A stretch of DNA of 47,168 nt from Acidobacteriaceae bacterium (GTDB taxonomy: Bacteria > Acidobacteriota > Terriglobia > Terriglobales > Acidobacteriaceae). A program made the position numbers and the translations under genes. The stretch lies in NCBI GenBank assembly GCA_030040425.1, contig JASHTS010000075.1:1-47168 (forward strand), read 5' to 3'. Below are positions 40,483 to 47,168 of this stretch, piece by piece. Position 1 is the first letter of the stretch; each line of letters begins with the position of its first letter. Below the pieces are notes generated by a model. It was not told the origin of the DNA and made no database searches. It saw only the letters and a list, made by a program, of their open reading frames with translations.

Positions 40483-41979
40483 CTATTCGCTGCCGATGGC
40501 ATCTGCGCGGCCATCGGAAACTTGCGAACCTGGGCAGAGAAGAGAGGCGAGCATCACGGCGAGGGCCTGGCGGATCTCGTCCTCCGCGATTGGCCGGCTC
40601 TCTTCCCTGGCCTTTTCCGCCACGCGGCGGACATAAGCATCGCAAAAGACCATCGACCACTCGGCTGGGAGCAAGGCAGCTTGTCCCTGTCCATGTTTGT
40701 CGAGTTGCACGCTGGACGGCGCAGCCAGGTTGTCTGCGAAGCGGAGCTGCCCGGCAAACCCTTTCCCTTCATCGGGCAATGAGGATCCAGCCCGCTTGAA
40801 AAGCTTTGAGCCCGCCGCGTGAAACCTCTCCGGGACCCTTTCGAGAAGGATGATCTCGGCGCCGTCCAGGCTCACCTGTTTCCCGACAAGGGAGTCCTCG
40901 GAATCTCTTCCCCGCGCATAAGCAATGCTCAACGCGCGCGCAAGATCGCGATCGACGTCATCCAGATGTTGCGGGCTCGGGGACATGCGCCCGTAGTATC
41001 GATATCTTGCCAGGTAGGAAAGCTCTTCCGCCGATCCGCGAAAGTTTTCGTATTGGTACATCAGGTCTTCTTCAAGCGACGAGAGGCCGCGCACCCGCGC
41101 AAGGGTTGCGTACCACTTGAAGGCCTTGTTCAGATACCAGCCGCGCGTCTTATAAAGGCGGTCTTCGCCTGAGCTCTCGCCGAAGATGTTGAAGCTGAGC
41201 TGGCTGAACATCGCGATGTAGTCTTCGCGCTGCTGCGCGATCATGTCGGACCACTGCAGATCGGACGATGCCAGGTATTCATCGAAAGACCCTTGGGGAA
41301 AATATGCGAAATGCGGAGAGTAGCCTCCATCGTGATGAATATTGCCGCGGACAAACCCCGGCTTCATGGCGATCAGGAAGAAATGAAAACCGTGCACCTC
41401 CTCCGTCCGCTGGTCGCGCAGTTGCACCTGGGCGACTCCTTGTTCATCCTTGCCTCCCAGCACCGCATGGAGCTGGAACTTGCGCAGCTCTCTGGTCAGG
41501 GTCCGTTCCAGTTCCGATTTGAAGCCGGAGACATGGCCGATCTCCGGAGGCAGAAAGATTCGCCAATCCAGGTCGCGTATGTAATCCCAATCCACATATC
41601 CCCAGCGGCTGACGCTCAAGGCCAGGCTTCCGTACGGAGAAATCGGCGTTTTTCCCACGTATTGCAGAAGATGCGGGCTCGTGGCCGCGAAGGCGCGCAA
41701 GGTTTCATCCACAACCGTGCGGAGCAGGGGAACCATGGCCACGTCTTGGGAGCCCCCGAGCCGCTCCTTGGGCAGAAAAAACGGCTCTTCGCGGATAAGG
41801 TTGCAGTGTCCTCCAATGAGAGGTTGAATGCGTAGATCCTGGAAAGACAGGTTCTGTTCTGTCCTGGCAAGAAGGAATTCCACTGCCCGGCGGAGGGCCG
41901 GCTTTCGGGCAAGAAGGGCGCGCACAGTTTCCTGCCCGATCGAGCCGTTGTTCTTCGAGGAGGGCCGGCGCGTGGCCAT
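40483..41979 (-). CDS. Unrecognised protein with possible nucleotidyltransferase motif
   Basis: 498 residues; I do not recognise the family. There is no signal peptide or membrane segment. Around residues 117-150 the sequence SPYGSLALSVSRWGYVDWDY, then RDLDWRIFLP fits the Pol-beta nucleotidyltransferase pattern: hydrophobic-GS, about 11 residues, then D-h-D, with a further acidic strand. Later parts are helical and Tyr/Arg-rich (YLNKAFKWYATLARVRGLSS, DLMYQYENFRGSAEELSYLA). The last 70 residues contain a Cys-rich helix. It converges with the ADOP gene with only 4 bp between stops. Codon and residue use (more Lys, Phe, Tyr) look less GC-biased than its neighbours, hinting at transfer. The start has no clear ribosome-binding site. 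Confidence 0.6.
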   Translation of the reverse strand: MATRRPSSKNNGSIGQETVRALLARKPALRRAVEFLLARTEQNLSFQDLRIQPLIGGHCNLIREEPFFLPKERLGGSQDVAMVPLLRTVVDETLRAFAATSPHLLQYVGKTPISPYGSLALSVSRWGYVDWDYIRDLDWRIFLPPEIGHVSGFKSELERTLTRELRKFQLHAVLGGKDEQGVAQVQLRDQRTEEVHGFHFFLIAMKPGFVRGNIHHDGGYSPHFAYFPQGSFDEYLASSDLQWSDMIAQQREDYIAMFSQLSFNIFGESSGEDRLYKTRGWYLNKAFKWYATLARVRGLSSLEEDLMYQYENFRGSAEELSYLARYRYYGRMSPSPQHLDDVDRDLARALSIAYARGRDSEDSLVGKQVSLDGAEIILLERVPERFHAAGSKLFKRAGSSLPDEGKGFAGQLRFADNLAAPSSVQLDKHGQGQAALLPAEWSMVFCDAYVRRVAEKAREESRPIAEDEIRQALAVMLASLLCPGSQVSDGRADAIGSE

Positions 41980-42059
41980 AGGATTCGTGGTCGAGCGGCT
42001 ACTTCATTGTAGCCTTCGCCTGGGCGCCGTTCACAGCGCGCCCGTAGTCGATCCCGCTG

Positions 42060-42091
42060 GCTGATTGACCGGCGGATTCGCCGGCTCGCTA
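42060..42091. repeat. Degenerate octamer array at the DUF4097 stop
   Basis: Four phased units: GCTGATTG, ACCGGCGG, ATTCGCCG, GCTCGCTA. The terminal CTA at 42089-42091 is the complement of the TAG stop of the DUF4097 gene, as at dut and the SRPBCC-like gene. Less regular than the others. Confidence 0.6.
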
Positions 42092-43717
42092 CTGGCTATC
42101 CGGCTCTGCCGGCAGCGCCTTCGACGATTTCAAATGCGGCGCGTGGCCCAGCGCAGGCGCCCTTTCAGCCACGGGAGGCGCGGGGACAGCCGGCGGCGCG
42201 GGCGGAAATGCCGGCCCCTTCTTGAGTCCCAGGTCCCCATTATCGGAGCTCAACTGGATGGTCGGACCTCCCGCTCCAATCTTCCCGCTCACCGTCTTCG
42301 CTTCGTCGCCGCTCACCGTGAGCCCGTAATCGTCCACAATGTCGCCATTGCGGGTGTGGCCATCCACGGTGGCGTTGGCGTTCGGCGGCAGCGTGATCTC
42401 CACGTCGCCCTTGTCGTTCCTGGCTTCGATGTTGTACGAGCCCGCCGGCTCCACGCTGATGCGGCCGTCGCGGTTCTCCACGTAAGTGTCGCCGTAGATC
42501 TGGCTCAGGTCCACGTCCTTGGCATGCGTGGTCACGTGCACCGAACCTGTCGCCTGCGTCACGCGCAAATCGTCCGAGTCCAGCGTCAGGTCGCCGGGCA
42601 GCGACGCCAGGTCCAGCGTCGTCACCGGCGTATGCAGATGCACCGGCCCGCTGATGGTCTCCATGTGCACGTCGCCCGGAATCTCACCTGTCTGCGTCAC
42701 CGTGCCGTGAATCTCAGACAACGTGATGTCGTTCACGTCTCCCTGCATGGTCACATCGCCCTGCACGTCGTGTGCGGAAAACTCGTCATGTCTTCCGTTC
42801 GTGAAGTGCGCCGTCACCGGTCCGGTGATCGAGTTGAGCTGAATATTCCCGCGCGCCGTCACGTCAATCCCTGCGCCCAGCCCCGCCGCCACCACGTCGT
42901 CCCAGCCGGAGTTTACCGTCACCTTGGCGGTCTTCGGAACGGTGATCGTCAGGTTGACCCTTCCCTTGTCGTTCCCGTCTGACTTCACCAGCACCGACGC
43001 TCCGTTCACCGTAAGGTGCGGCGCCACCGCATTCCAGATGTTCCTGGCATCGTTGTCGGAGTCGGCGAATGCCTCCTCATGCGCCTGCACTACGATATCC
43101 GGCCCGTCGCCCGCGGTCACATTGACATTCCCGTGCGGATTCTCGATATCCACCGTCGCATCGGCGGGAATCGCCGCATTGATCGCCTGGATGTCGTTAT
43201 CGTGCTCCGGCAAACCGAAGTTGAAGAGGCCGCCGTTGTCGTCATTCCACTGCCACACCCAGGGGCTCATGTGGTGCCAGCCCGACGCACCCAGTCCCAA
43301 AAACGCCAGCAGGATCAGCAGGCCCACAAAGCTTCCCGTGCGACGCACCGGCGTCTTGCGCCTCATGTCCAGGGCCCACTCGCCCAGCAGCGCCAGCCCC
43401 GCTCCGATCAGCAGCAGCGGCCACCAGCGTGCGTACCACTCCCAGAACGAGCCGGCGCTGATGTGGCCGGAGAGCACCAGCAGCGCCACAATCCCGATGC
43501 CGATCAGGATCAGCGGCCCCACCATTGAGGGCACCCGCGGGCCGTAGGAGCCCACATACCCGGCCTTCCACGCATGCCGCTGCGCACGCCATGCGTCGCG
43601 CTGCGCACGCCATGCCGCGCGCTGCTGCTCGCGGTACATGCGCCACTGCGTCTTCGGATCGTAAGGCGGAAACCCGCCCGGAGGTGCGTTGGGAGGTGTA
43701 TTGGGAGGCGTGCTCAT
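42089..43717 (-). CDS. Membrane-anchored DUF4097 (adhesin-like beta-solenoid) protein
   Basis: 542 residues. A proline-rich start (MSTPPNTPPNAPPGGFPPYD) leads to a basic/aromatic 7-residue repeat (AWRAQR-type, about 30-50). Three membrane segments follow (LILIGIGIVALLVLSG, WPLLLIGAGLALLGEWAL, FVGLLILLAFLGLGASG) in the style of LiaF/DUF5668 domains. Residues about 160-510 are repeated short beta strands of the DUF4097 family (VDIENPHGNVNVTAGDG, GNIQLNSITGPVTAHFTNG, GDVHMETISGPVHLHTP, DGRISVEPAGSYNIEARNDK). A proline/alanine tail ends the protein. The start overlaps the preceding gene by ATGA, implying coupled translation. It is the last gene of the ECF operon and probably faces the periplasm. 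Envelope sensing or scaffolding is inferred. Confidence 0.85.
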   Translation of the reverse strand: MSTPPNTPPNAPPGGFPPYDPKTQWRMYREQQRAAWRAQRDAWRAQRHAWKAGYVGSYGPRVPSMVGPLILIGIGIVALLVLSGHISAGSFWEWYARWWPLLLIGAGLALLGEWALDMRRKTPVRRTGSFVGLLILLAFLGLGASGWHHMSPWVWQWNDDNGGLFNFGLPEHDNDIQAINAAIPADATVDIENPHGNVNVTAGDGPDIVVQAHEEAFADSDNDARNIWNAVAPHLTVNGASVLVKSDGNDKGRVNLTITVPKTAKVTVNSGWDDVVAAGLGAGIDVTARGNIQLNSITGPVTAHFTNGRHDEFSAHDVQGDVTMQGDVNDITLSEIHGTVTQTGEIPGDVHMETISGPVHLHTPVTTLDLASLPGDLTLDSDDLRVTQATGSVHVTTHAKDVDLSQIYGDTYVENRDGRISVEPAGSYNIEARNDKGDVEITLPPNANATVDGHTRNGDIVDDYGLTVSGDEAKTVSGKIGAGGPTIQLSSDNGDLGLKKGPAFPPAPPAVPAPPVAERAPALGHAPHLKSSKALPAEPDSQ

Positions 43718-44061
43718 TGTTGTCCTCCGTCCCCGCCGTTACCGAACCGCTGCGTCAAGTCCTGAGAGGGCGAGGGAACAATCGCCGTTCCCGGATCGGC
43801 CGGCGGCTGTGCCGCATTCGCATCCACGCCGCTCGCGTAGGGCGGGCAGGTATACGGCTCATACCCATCGATAGCCAGCGCTGCCCGTTCGGCCAGCAGC
43901 ATAACCCCGATCATGATGAGCAGCAGCGGCCAGAACAGTCCCCAGAAGTGGTCGATCACGCCCGCCTCATCCAGCAGCGCCAGAACCCCCAGCAGGAGCA
44001 GAATTGCCGGCCCGCGCAACCGGCGGATGAGAATATACCGGTTCATTCCAAATCCGCTCAT
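43714..44061 (-). CDS. Small LiaI/DUF5668-like membrane protein
   Basis: 115 residues. Two membrane segments (GPAILLLLGVLALLDEAGVI and LFWPLLLIMIGVMLLAERAA) flank the FWGLFWP turn typical of LiaI-LiaF-type domains, followed by a polar Pro/Gly-rich tail. ATG 44061 has GGAGG 6 bp upstream and overlaps the previous stop by ATGA; the gene's own stop overlaps the next start in the same way. In Gram-positives related domains take part in envelope-stress signalling (LiaFSR). Here it belongs to an ECF sigma operon. Confidence 0.75.
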   Translation of the reverse strand: MSGFGMNRYILIRRLRGPAILLLLGVLALLDEAGVIDHFWGLFWPLLLIMIGVMLLAERAALAIDGYEPYTCPPYASGVDANAAQPPADPGTAIVPSPSQDLTQRFGNGGDGGQQ

Positions 44062-44972
44062 CGTGGACCTCCCTGCGAGTCCTGCATGCGGCGCACGATC
44101 ATCCACACGCCCAGCCCGATCAGGATCAGCGGCCACGCGAACTCAAACGCGCGCCCTGAAAACACGTCGAATTGCCCCATCAGGAAAAGCAATCCCAGCG
44201 CGATCAGAACCACGGCGCCAATGGGTTCCTTGCGCCGCCAGTAGAGCGGCGGCACCGGAGGGATGGGAGGAATCGGCGGAATCGGCGGGACTCCCGGACC
44301 CGTGTACCCGGCTCCGGTTCCGGCTGCTCCGTACGGTCCGGTATACGGGCTTTGTGACGAACCCTGGTACGGCGTCTGCCATCCCTGCGCCTGTCCGCCT
44401 GGCGCCGCACCCGACCCTGCCGGATTGGCCCCAGCCGGATTCGCCGGCTGTCCCGCCCCAAAGCCTGCGCCGGGATTCATCCCTCCCGCACTGGCCTGTC
44501 CTGGCCCATGCGGTCCCCGCTGCCCGATGTTCAGCCAGTTCCCGATCTCGTTCAGTCCCAGCGGATCGGGCACCGGTTGACCGTCGCGGCGCGCCTTGGC
44601 CACGTGATAGGCCTCGAACACCTGGTAAACGATCCAGCCCGCAATAAACAGGCCGAAGATGGGGAAGTGATCTGCCGAGCTCACCAGCACGGCAAAGATG
44701 AAGATGTGGATCAGTCCCTTGATGAACTGTCCGTTGTACATCGCGCCCACGCCGGGAATCACGCCCAGCGCCGCCGCTGCGGCCGGATTCGGCTGCCCCT
44801 GCGGCGTATACACTCCCGCAAATGGCGTCTGTGCGCTCTGCCACGCCGTCCAGCACGGCTCGCACAGAATCTGCCCACCTGCAGCTGTGCGGACGCAGCT
44901 TGCGCACAGCGCCTTGCCGCAGTTCTGGCAATACGCCGTGGCCGTTACGCCGCTATGGTTTACGCAATCCAT
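44058..44972 (-). CDS. B-box-type zinc-finger membrane protein
   Basis: 304 residues from ATG 44972 (AAGGAG 6 bp upstream), overlapping the anti-sigma gene by 13 bp. An N-terminal zinc finger resembles a B-box (MDCVNHSGVTATAYCQNCGK, ALCASCV, ILCEPCW). A membrane region then reads LGVIPGVGAMYNGQFIKGLI with IFIFAVLVSSADHFPIFGLF and IAGWIVYQVFEAYHVAKARR. A long Gly/Pro/Ala/Gln-rich linker includes repeated PPIPPIPP. The protein ends in two LiaI/DUF5668-like segments (AVVLIALGLLFLMGQFDVF, WPLILIGLGVWMIVRRMQ). The finger should be cytoplasmic. The gene connects the anti-sigma factor to the small membrane proteins; it could relay a signal or bind partner proteins, but no function is established. 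Confidence 0.8.
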   Translation of the reverse strand: MDCVNHSGVTATAYCQNCGKALCASCVRTAAGGQILCEPCWTAWQSAQTPFAGVYTPQGQPNPAAAAALGVIPGVGAMYNGQFIKGLIHIFIFAVLVSSADHFPIFGLFIAGWIVYQVFEAYHVAKARRDGQPVPDPLGLNEIGNWLNIGQRGPHGPGQASAGGMNPGAGFGAGQPANPAGANPAGSGAAPGGQAQGWQTPYQGSSQSPYTGPYGAAGTGAGYTGPGVPPIPPIPPIPPVPPLYWRRKEPIGAVVLIALGLLFLMGQFDVFSGRAFEFAWPLILIGLGVWMIVRRMQDSQGGPR

Positions 44973-45895
44973 GGCTTGCTCCTTTCGTGCGTCTCCCGGC
45001 TCGACCCGCCGGGATTGGAGCTGCCGGAATCGGTCAAACCCTCTTCCTTCCAACTCACTTCCGCTTGCACAAAGTCTTCTTGAACAGCTTTTGACCGGTC
45101 GAGTGCCGCTTCAACGGCTGGTCCGTTCATGGGCAGCCCCGACCCTTTCGGAGGGTCCACGCGCGACCCTCCGCTTCCACCGTTTCTGGGCGACTGGCCG
45201 CCCGCGGGCTGCGCATTCTTCTGCGTTCCGCTGCCGTTGTTCTGGTCCTGGCCCTCCGGCGCCGGCCCGCGCAGTTCGCGCATCCGCGCCTCGACCTCGT
45301 AGACAAACCGCAGGTGATCGTAATAGCGGATGATCGGCACCGAAGCCATGGTCAGTTGCCGCTCCATGAAGGCGCGCATGGCCGTCGGCCGCAGGTCGCT
45401 CAGCCGCAGACTTGTCACCCGCACGCCCAGCATGTTCAGCGTCAGCGCAATCGAAAAGAACGCCGTCGCGCCCGTCATCATCAGCCGCGGCTCGGCAAAT
45501 CGCCGCACGAACCCCATGAATCCCGGCTTCTGCCACTTCGGCGTCAACAGCTCTACCGGAATCCCGCCCGCCGGCATGGGCACGGGCGAGCCCAGCGGCA
45601 ACGCCGTCTCATGCCCCGGTCCCGTGTGCGCCAGAATCCGCTCCACCAGTCCAGCCGGAACCTCCGGCTCGGGGGCGAGAAACTCCAGCCACTCCCGGCC
45701 CCGCTTCGATTCCTCAAACAGCGCCGTGCAGGCCGGGCAGACGGCCAAGTGCTCGCGGAAGATGACTTCCTCGGCGGGCCCCAGCTGCCCGTCCAGCGCA
45801 TCCGGTAACAGCGTCTCCCACTGCCCGCAGGCCGCAGACCCGGGAATATTGGATCCCGGAATGTGGGGACTCGGATTATTTTTGCGCTCTGCCAT
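44960..45895 (-). CDS. Zinc-finger anti-sigma factor
   Basis: 311 residues. Residues about 22-60 form a ZAS/zf-HC2 anti-sigma domain (CGQWETLLPDALDGQLGPAE and the zinc motif HLAVCPAC). A single membrane segment follows at about 145-165 (MMTGATAFFSIALTLNMLGV), then a periplasmic part rich in Gln, Gly, Asn and Pro (EGQDQNNGSGTQKNAQPAGG). It should hold the upstream ECF sigma factor inactive at the membrane until a signal releases it. The start codon lies 2 bp after the sigma stop, and the end overlaps the next gene by 13 bp, so expression is coupled. Confidence 0.88.
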   Translation of the reverse strand: MAERKNNPSPHIPGSNIPGSAACGQWETLLPDALDGQLGPAEEVIFREHLAVCPACTALFEESKRGREWLEFLAPEPEVPAGLVERILAHTGPGHETALPLGSPVPMPAGGIPVELLTPKWQKPGFMGFVRRFAEPRLMMTGATAFFSIALTLNMLGVRVTSLRLSDLRPTAMRAFMERQLTMASVPIIRYYDHLRFVYEVEARMRELRGPAPEGQDQNNGSGTQKNAQPAGGQSPRNGGSGGSRVDPPKGSGLPMNGPAVEAALDRSKAVQEDFVQAEVSWKEEGLTDSGSSNPGGSSRETHERSKPWIA

Positions 45896-45897
45896 GG

Positions 45898-46698
45898 TTA
45901 CATCACCTCCCGTTTATTACGTTCCAGCAACCGCGCAAGTTCCGCGCGTCCTCTGCTGATGCGGGACTTGACCGTCCCTTCGGGTATGCCCAGCACCTGG
46001 GCGATCTCCTTGTAATCCATGTCCTGTAAATCTCGTAAAATCACAGCCTCCCGCAGCTCCACCGAAACTTTGGCCAGCGCCTCCTGCACCATCCGCGCCA
46101 GTTCCTTCTTGGCCGCCAGCTCGTGCTGCGAGGGGCCTGCGGCCACCAGGCGGTCCACCGGCCGCAGCTCTTCCGATTCGTCCCACCCCTCATCCAGAGA
46201 AGATGTGGCCCGCTGGTTCCGGGTCCGCCGGAAGTTGTCCACCAGCAGATTCCGCGTCATGGTTGTAATCCAAACCGGCAAACTTCCGCGCCCGGCATCG
46301 AAGCTGCCCAGGTTCGAGTAGATTTTCAGGAAAACGTCCTGCGTCAGGTCCTCAGCGTCGGAGGCGTTTCCGGTGAACCGGTAGCACAGCCCGTATACCC
46401 GCTTATGGTGCATGCGCACCATCTCCGCCCACGCGGCCGACTCCCCGTTCAGGCAACGGCGGACGACTTGGGACCCTTCGGTCTCCAGCTTGCTTACCTC
46501 CACGCGTGTTGCCCGGCGCGCTGCATTCGCCCCCGGCGCAGCCCCCGGCCTCTCCGCCTGCCGGCCCTCCGGCCCTGTCTGGCCGCCATCCCGCGCGTCG
46601 CGCTCCCGCTGTTTTCCCCACCCGCTCCGGGGAGCGGCCTCCCGCACCGCCGGCGCCTGCGCTGCACGCGCGCGCCGCGCCACCCCAAATGGGGCCAT
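45898..46698 (-). CDS. ECF-type RNA polymerase sigma factor
   Basis: 266 residues. Region 2 reads AWAEMVRMHHKRVYGLCYRF, DAEDLTQDVFLKIYSNLGSF and LPVWITTMTRNLLVDNFRRT. Region 4 reads LREAVILRDLQDMDYKEIAQ and VLGIPEGTVKSRISRGRAEL. This is the RpoE/SigW group. The 75 residues before VEVSKLETEG are Ala/Arg/Pro-rich low complexity and unusual for ECF factors, which average about 190 residues, so translation may really begin at GTG 46503. I keep ATG 46698 because it fits the candidate promoter upstream. It is the first gene of a five-gene operon and should direct its own transcription and that of its regulon. Confidence 0.9.
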   Translation of the reverse strand: MAPFGVARRARAAQAPAVREAAPRSGWGKQRERDARDGGQTGPEGRQAERPGAAPGANAARRATRVEVSKLETEGSQVVRRCLNGESAAWAEMVRMHHKRVYGLCYRFTGNASDAEDLTQDVFLKIYSNLGSFDAGRGSLPVWITTMTRNLLVDNFRRTRNQRATSSLDEGWDESEELRPVDRLVAAGPSQHELAAKKELARMVQEALAKVSVELREAVILRDLQDMDYKEIAQVLGIPEGTVKSRISRGRAELARLLERNKREVM

Positions 46699-46736
46699 GC
46701 TCCAGCTTAATGTACCCACGCACTGCATACGGGGCT

Positions 46737-46764
46737 TATACGGAGGGAGTGTGCAAATGGTTCC
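46737..46764 (-). promoter_or_regulatory. Candidate ECF-type promoter for the sigma operon
   Basis: On the minus strand, GGAACC (complement of 46759-46764) and CGTATA (complement of 46737-46742) are separated by 16 bp. GGAAC with a GT-containing -10 at 16-17 bp is the usual RpoE-type promoter layout. It lies about 38 bp upstream of ATG 46698 and suggests autoregulation. The match is short and could be chance. Confidence 0.4.
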
Positions 46765-46848
46765 GCGCGTGCTTGCGCGCCGGCCCGGCGGCGCCGCACC
46801 CTCAACTTCCGGCGTCAAGCTCTGCGCGTCGCGCGCGTCTGCGCCGGC

Positions 46849-47163
46849 TCACCCGTGCTTTTCGCCCCACTTCTTGAGCGCCATCAGGATCGGACCCAGC
46901 TCCCGGCCCTTCGCGGTCAGGAAATACTCCATCCGCGGTGGATGTTCTTCATAGAGACGGCTCGCAATCACCCCATCCGCCTCGAGCGCCTTCAACCGGG
47001 CCGACAACACGCTGGGCGTCAGCCCCGGAAGGCTCTCGGAAAAGTCCTGGAATCGCTGCGTCGGATGCTGAAACAAGTCCCGCAGAATCAGAATCGCCCA
47101 TCGGTCGCCAATCACGTCCAGCGCCCGCGCCACCGGGCATTTCATGTCGTATCGTCTCGCCAT
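46849..47163 (-). CDS. HxlR family transcriptional regulator
   Basis: A 104-residue MarR-like winged-helix protein, complete in the window. It shows the family start MKCPVARALDVIGDRWAILI (with the conserved cysteine), then RDLFQHPTQRFQDFSESLPG, LTPSVLSARLKALEADGVIA and LTAKGRELGPILMALKKWGE. HxlR proteins often respond to formaldehyde, redox or reactive electrophiles through this cysteine. Its target is unknown; the gene upstream lies beyond the window edge. It precedes the ECF operon on the same strand with 150 bp between. Confidence 0.92.
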   Translation of the reverse strand: MARRYDMKCPVARALDVIGDRWAILILRDLFQHPTQRFQDFSESLPGLTPSVLSARLKALEADGVIASRLYEEHPPRMEYFLTAKGRELGPILMALKKWGEKHG

Positions 47164-47168
47164 CTTGA

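Overview
The window is a GC-rich bacterial chromosome segment that most likely comes from an acidobacterium of the Acidobacteriaceae/Terriglobia type. The best markers are a PadR regulator followed by a long 'acidobacterial duplicated orphan permease' (ADOP), a pair of MacB-type permeases without an adjacent ATPase, a secreted tricorn-like protease, an Ig-like secreted protein with a basic membrane segment near its C terminus, and a membrane-anchored winged-helix regulator. This is inferred from gene families. No rRNA gene was seen, and no phage or insertion sequence was recognised.

Layout. 1-3.3 kb: a four-helix-bundle gene interrupted by an in-frame TGA lies between two inverted heptamer arrays, followed by two MacB-type permeases on the minus strand. 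3.5-9.1 kb: tricorn-like protease (+), dUTPase dut (-), RNase P RNA rnpB (-) with an enlarged peripheral domain, then about 1 kb of repeat-rich intergenic DNA with a possible decayed proline-rich gene. 9.2-17 kb: Ig-like secreted protein, fused PabB-PabC for p-aminobenzoate, Tdh-type dehydrogenase, GH67 alpha-glucuronidase, small secretin-like protein. 17-24.3 kb: molybdopterin oxidoreductase and PAS histidine kinase (-), HIT protein, asparaginyl-tRNA synthetase, XRE-cupin regulator. 24.3-33.2 kb: TolB-like propeller protein, 5'-deoxyribonucleotidase, outer-membrane protein, coiled-coil zinc-ribbon protein, AsmA-like protein, CDP-alcohol phosphatidyltransferase, START/SRPBCC-like secreted protein and membrane-tethered winged-helix regulator. 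33.2-42 kb: VOC protein with AraC regulator, YkgJ-type cysteine-cluster protein, alanine racemase, cytidylate-kinase-like protein, PadR-ADOP pair and an unrecognised 498-residue protein with a possible nucleotidyltransferase motif. 42-47.2 kb: a tightly packed operon (ECF sigma, zinc-finger anti-sigma, B-box-like membrane protein, small membrane protein, DUF4097 protein) and an HxlR regulator.

How the genes work together. Much of the content concerns the envelope: transport-type permeases, periplasmic proteolysis, xylan side-chain removal, phospholipid head-group transfer, AsmA-type transport and D-alanine supply. The 42.1-46.7 kb operon is the most coherent regulatory unit. Its genes are joined by a 2-bp gap, a 13-bp overlap and two ATGA stop-start overlaps, and a candidate ECF promoter lies upstream.

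The most unusual signal is a dispersed family of short arrays built from degenerate 7- or 8-bp units. They lie mainly between genes, but one sits inside the molybdopterin oxidoreductase gene and three supply the TAG stop codon of the adjacent gene.
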